Part shown: piece by piece, positions 60,825 through 64,000 of the stretch
How positions within the stretch are numbered: the first letter of the stretch is position 1
How the letters are laid out: the number at the start of each line of letters is the position of its first letter
Source of the DNA: JADKIH01 sp031385005
GTDB taxonomy: Bacteria; Bacteroidota; Bacteroidia; AKYH767-A; 2013-40CM-41-45
Assembly: GCA_031385005.1 (NCBI GenBank)
Contig: JANNBB010000026.1
Location: 1-64,000 of the forward strand
DNA: 64,000 nt
Reading direction: 5' to 3'
Made by a program: the position numbers and the translations under genes
The notes under the pieces: generated by a model
The model's input: only the letters and a program-made list of their open reading frames with translations
Told to the model about the DNA's origin: nothing
Databases searched by the model: none

Positions 60825-62150
60825 ATGAAAAAAATCATTACACTTATTTCATTATTAATAATTCTTGTAACTTTAGACCTCCGGGCACAAACATGGTTAG
60901 ATATGGCAACAGGCCTTGGTGTATCAACTGAATCGGTAAAAGCAATTGCAGTTGCTCCCAATGGGACTATTTATGCTGGCGGAACTTTTACAAATGCTAC
61001 AAATTCTGCATTAAGTTATCTGGCTAAATGGAGTGGCACGGCTTGGGAAGCTGTTGGAACAGGAGTAAACGGACCCGTGTATTCAATTGGAATTAAAACA
61101 TCTTCTGAGGTATTTGTTGGCGGTGCTTTCACTTCTGCAGGAGGAGTTGCAGTAAACAACGTTGCAAAATGGTCAGGATCCACCTGGTCAGACCTTGGCG
61201 GAGGTTTTAACGATCAGGTAAGCTGTATTTATGTGAGTTCAGTAACCGGCTCTGTATATGCAGGAGGGAAATTTTCTCTCTCAGGAACTACGGCTATGAA
61301 CCACATTTCTAAATTGAATGGCACTACCTGGACTGCACTTGGCTCTGGAATTAGTTCCAGCGTTAATGCAATCATGGAAAATAATAGTATTCTTTATGCA
61401 GGAACTGAAGCATTATCTGCTCCCGTAAAAAAATTCGACGGATCTACATGGAGCGATGTTGCCGGTTTATCGAGCGGAAAAGTATATGCTCTCGCATCTT
61501 TCAATAGCCAATTGTATGCCGGTGGAGATTTCTCTTCCCCTACTTTTGCAGCAGCACGTTACGATGGCACCAATTGGAATACAATTGTTACTACGTTTGC
61601 TTCCGGTGATAAAGTATATGCCATGTTATCACGTTTTGGAATATTATACATCGGTGGTAAATTTTCAAACCTCGGCATACCGGGATCACAATCGTCTAAT
61701 GCTGCAAGAAAAATGTCTGCCAACAACCCTATTCAATCGATTACAGCTACTTCAAGTACTATCAATGACGAAGTTTATGCAATCGGAAATCAGTCCGGCA
61801 AAGTAATTGTTGGCGGAAAATTCACCAACTTCAACCACATTGCCATTACTTCAACGACCATTGGAGTTGAAGAAATCAGCAGCCTTGTTTCAGGGTATAA
61901 TTTTTATCCGAATCCGGTTAGTTCAAAAGCAAACCTGACTGTTCAAACAACTGAGAATCTTAAAAATCCTGCATTAAAAATCTTTGATTTACAATCCAGA
62001 ATCATTGATAATCTGAACATCGATAGCTCAACCAATGGAAATGAAATTAATTTTTCTATTGATTGCAGCAGTTTACCAAAAGGAACCTACTATTATCTGC
62101 TTACTGATGAAGGCAACAATGTTCTTTCCCGTCAGTTTATCGTAGAATAA
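60825..62150 (+). CDS. T9SS-secreted WDG-repeat propeller protein
   Basis: 441 residues. Sec signal (cleavage near LRAQT). Repeats W-S/D-G-x-x-W-x-x-[LV]-G (WSGTAWEAVGTG, WSGSTWSDLGGG, LNGTTWTALGSG, FDGSTWSDV) alternate with YAGGxF strands (TIYAGGTFTNA, EVFVGGAFTSAGG, SVYAGGKFSLSG). A T9SS sorting domain ends it (FYPNPVSSKANL, PKGTYYYLL). Domain layout parallels the 2580-3881 protein. Surface or secreted; ligand unknown. Confidence 0.85.
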   Translation: MKKIITLISLLIILVTLDLRAQTWLDMATGLGVSTESVKAIAVAPNGTIYAGGTFTNATNSALSYLAKWSGTAWEAVGTGVNGPVYSIGIKTSSEVFVGGAFTSAGGVAVNNVAKWSGSTWSDLGGGFNDQVSCIYVSSVTGSVYAGGKFSLSGTTAMNHISKLNGTTWTALGSGISSSVNAIMENNSILYAGTEALSAPVKKFDGSTWSDVAGLSSGKVYALASFNSQLYAGGDFSSPTFAAARYDGTNWNTIVTTFASGDKVYAMLSRFGILYIGGKFSNLGIPGSQSSNAARKMSANNPIQSITATSSTINDEVYAIGNQSGKVIVGGKFTNFNHIAITSTTIGVEEISSLVSGYNFYPNPVSSKANLTVQTTENLKNPALKIFDLQSRIIDNLNIDSSTNGNEINFSIDCSSLPKGTYYYLLTDEGNNVLSRQFIVE

Positions 62151-62172
62151 ACATTCAATAAATTATTTATAG

Positions 62173-62203
62173 GGGCCGTGTTTATTACATGGCCCTTTTT
62201 TTT
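62173..62203 (+). terminator. Intrinsic terminator of the T9SS propeller gene
   Basis: GGGCCGTG-TTTATTA-CATGGCCC (62173-62195), an 8-bp stem with one wobble, followed by eight T. About 20 bp after the stop. Confidence 0.88.
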
Positions 62204-62278
62204 GTGTAAATTACCTTGGAAATCAACTAGACTCTCTTTCAAAATTTAATCGTATTTTAGATCAGCTAAATTTCTCCA

Positions 62279-63655
62279 ATGAAGTATGCAATTATTGATA
62301 TAGAAACTACCGGCAGTAATGCAGGTACCGGTCGCATTACCGAAATCGCCATCTATATACATGACGGTAAATCTATTGTCGATGAGTTTTGTAGTCTGAT
62401 TAATCCGGAATGTGAAATTCCTCCATTTATTTCAAAGCTAACCGGAATTACCAATGAAATGGTTGAAAATGCGCCAAAATTTTATGAGATAGCCAAACAA
62501 ATCGTCGACATTACTGAAGACACCATTTTTGTAGCTCACAACGCTACTTTCGATTATAATTTTATCAGGCAAGAATATAAGTCACTCGGTTATAAATACG
62601 ATAAAAGTTATTTATGCACCCTTCAGATGAGCAGGCAACTTATTCCCGGACACCCCTCCTACAGTCTTGGAAAGTTGTGTAGAAATTTGAATATTGAAAT
62701 CGAAAATCGCCACCGTGCGCATGGCGATGCATTGGCTACGTCCAAACTTTTTGAATTGATTTTAAAAAGCAGCAATTCCGAAAATTTTCCCGAAGAGTTT
62801 ATTCGGAACGATTATATGAATCTTCGCTTTCCTCCGGGATTTAACAGAAAAATTATTGAACAACTTCCTGAAAATTCCGGTGTCTATTATTTCCACGACT
62901 CCGCCGGAATTGTACTTTATATTGGGAAAAGCAAAAACATCAAAAAAAGAGTTTTAACTCATTTTAGTAATAAACAAACCCGTAGAGCAATTGAATTGCG
63001 AAATTCAATTTGCGACATAACATTCGAAGAAACAGGAAATGAATTAATCGCCCTCTTACTCGAATCTCAAGAAATCAAAAATCAAAAACCTTTTTATAAC
63101 CGTAAACAAAAAGGCTCCTATCAAAATTATCACCTTATCTATTTTTACGATGAGCAGAGATATTTAAATCTTGCCATCTCAAAAAAAATAGATGGTGCTG
63201 AATTACTTTGCACGTTAAATTCAAACGAAGAAGCTGAGGCGATACTGGAAAAACTCGTTTTGAAATTCGATCTTTGCAAAAAACATTGCGGAGCGCATGA
63301 CATTTCACATTCTTGTTTTAGCTATTCCGTAAAACAATGTAAAGGCGCTTGCATCGGAAAAGAATCGCCTGAAAGCTACAATGAAAGAGTAAAAAAGGCC
63401 ATTGAGACACAGAAATTCGAAAATCAAAATTTCATGATCATCGGAACAGGTCGAATCGAAAAAGAAAAATCAATTGTCCATGTTGAAAAAGGCAAATACA
63501 TGGGATTCGGTTATTTTGAACCGGAACTCTCCGGCGAAAATCCTGAAATTCTGAAATCTTTTATCAAACCCGCAAACGATAACCGCGATGTCCGTCAGAT
63601 AATCCGTTCATACATAAAAAAACCGGGTACCCAAGCACAGATCATTCATCATTAA
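62279..63655 (+). CDS. DEDDh exonuclease fused to GIY-YIG endonuclease (UvrC/Cho-like)
   Basis: 458 residues. N-terminal 3'-5' exonuclease domain (1-165) with ExoI DIETTG (7-12), ExoII AHNATFDYNF and ExoIII HRAHGDAL, of the DnaQ type. A GIY-YIG nuclease follows (about 195-290): GVYYFHDSAGIVLYIGKSKNIKKRV and the downstream E of the ALLLESQEIKNQKPFYN. The C-terminal 170 residues resemble the remainder of Cho-like proteins (KHCGAHDISHSCFSY...QCKGACIG, a Cys cluster). The architecture is known in Bacteroidota and others as a UvrC-like repair protein; role in excision repair or error processing is inferred. Confidence 0.88.
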   Translation: MKYAIIDIETTGSNAGTGRITEIAIYIHDGKSIVDEFCSLINPECEIPPFISKLTGITNEMVENAPKFYEIAKQIVDITEDTIFVAHNATFDYNFIRQEYKSLGYKYDKSYLCTLQMSRQLIPGHPSYSLGKLCRNLNIEIENRHRAHGDALATSKLFELILKSSNSENFPEEFIRNDYMNLRFPPGFNRKIIEQLPENSGVYYFHDSAGIVLYIGKSKNIKKRVLTHFSNKQTRRAIELRNSICDITFEETGNELIALLLESQEIKNQKPFYNRKQKGSYQNYHLIYFYDEQRYLNLAISKKIDGAELLCTLNSNEEAEAILEKLVLKFDLCKKHCGAHDISHSCFSYSVKQCKGACIGKESPESYNERVKKAIETQKFENQNFMIIGTGRIEKEKSIVHVEKGKYMGFGYFEPELSGENPEILKSFIKPANDNRDVRQIIRSYIKKPGTQAQIIHH

Positions 63656-63676
63656 TTCTACTCAATCCTCCTCGTC

Positions 63677-64000
63677 TTGAAAATCTATTTTATCCAATTT
63701 ATACTTCTGCTTTCTTATTCCGGTTCAATTGCCCAAAGTTCTATTTTTCAAAACAGTTTACCGGATATTGAAAATAAATCATTTTCTTTTTCCACGCTGC
63801 AACACAAAAAAGGAACAGTTATTGTTTTTCTATTGAGTGATTGCCCGGCCACTCAGGATTATACACGTTCGTTAAATATTCTTTCTAAAACCTATCTCTC
63901 CAATAACATTTCATTTGTCGGAATATTTCCGGGGAAATTCTCTTCAGACAGCGAACTGCTTGCCTTTCAGAAAATTTATAAATTAAATTTTCCATTATTA
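63677..64000 (+). CDS. Secreted redoxin/peroxiredoxin-like protein (3' end missing)
   Basis: At least 108 residues, running off the window. An upstream stop at 63653-63655 leaves TTG at 63677 as the only candidate start. N-terminal signal segment KIYFIQFILLLSYSGSIAQ, then SLPDIENKSFSFSTL and VIVFLLSDCPATQDYTRSL, where the Cys-Pro sits at the redox-site position of thioredoxin-fold redoxins, and ISFVGIFPGKFSSDSELLAFQKIYKLNFPLL. The C-x-x-C is reduced to a single Cys. Located 21 bp after the exonuclease gene. Membership of the redoxin family is likely; oxidant or partner unknown. Confidence 0.65.
   Translation, partial: MKIYFIQFILLLSYSGSIAQSSIFQNSLPDIENKSFSFSTLQHKKGTVIVFLLSDCPATQDYTRSLNILSKTYLSNNISFVGIFPGKFSSDSELLAFQKIYKLNFPLL

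Noticed and set aside
1..64000. CRISPR arrays, tRNA/rRNA genes, insertion sequences, prophage genes
   Set aside because: I looked for regularly spaced repeats, tRNA T-loop words, transposase motifs and phage structural genes and saw none; a tRNA scan could still find one I missed.

Overview
The window is a dense stretch of a Bacteroidota chromosome (Flavobacteriia/Sphingobacteriia/Chitinophagia-like; I cannot place it lower). Evidence: six secreted proteins end in type A type IX secretion (T9SS) sorting domains of the YPNP...G.Y form; promoters follow the Bacteroidota pattern TTTG-N19-21-TAnnTTTG; and several gene sets are typical of the phylum (nusB-DUF1573-yajC-ybbR-coaE, DUF1800/DUF1501, FtsB-like/mutase/GlmU-like, WbqC, DUF349, DUF3078). 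Housekeeping genes sampled by hand are about 40-42% G+C. I see no tRNA, rRNA, CRISPR array, insertion sequence or phage gene.

Layout. 1-3.9 kb: two overlapping T9SS-secreted beta-propeller genes, the first cut by the window edge. 4.0-11.2 kb, minus strand: NAD(P)H-hydrate repair (nnr) with an MBL-fold exonuclease-like protein, then coaE, ybbR, yajC, a DUF1573 lipoprotein, nusB and a leucine-dehydrogenase-like enzyme. 11.5-16.3 kb: MsbA-like ABC exporter, dnaB, a propeller-like lipoprotein. 16.4-21.0 kb: an AT-rich two-gene island (DUF4062/NB-ARC/TPR STAND NTPase, and a polytopic membrane protein with a ricin-type beta-trefoil inside one loop). 21.3-23.6 kb: accA, a nucleoside deaminase, ispE. 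23.6-29.7 kb: AAA+/VWA pair and a divergent AddA-like helicase-nuclease. 29.7-34.6 kb: two T9SS proteins (one with an M23 peptidase domain), a tail-anchored response regulator, an acyltransferase. 34.6-42.6 kb: pruA, FtsB-like protein, methylmalonyl-CoA-mutase-type large subunit with two partners, ribosomal L31 type B, DUF349 protein. 42.8-51.2 kb: beta-helix lipoprotein, WbqC protein, the overlapping corA-RNA methyltransferase-pfkA set, SAM methyltransferase, ZIP transporter, peroxiredoxin, mazG. 51.3-57.3 kb: DUF1501/DUF1800 pair, apaG, ABC-F. 57.6-64 kb: DUF3078 protein, beta-carbonic anhydrase, WD40 lipoprotein, T9SS propeller, exonuclease/GIY-YIG fusion, and a redoxin running off the edge.

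Most genes are core metabolism, envelope or information processing. The parts that look accessory are the AT-rich STAND/lectin island, the membrane-anchored response regulator with a palindrome in its divergent promoter region, the atypical AAA+/VWA pair, and the mosaic T9SS propeller genes at the left edge. Promoter boxes found by eye let me move several start codons (leucine-dehydrogenase-like gene, helicase-nuclease) and suggest very short leaders, two of them almost leaderless, in front of lipoprotein genes. All family names come from motif recognition; no search was run.
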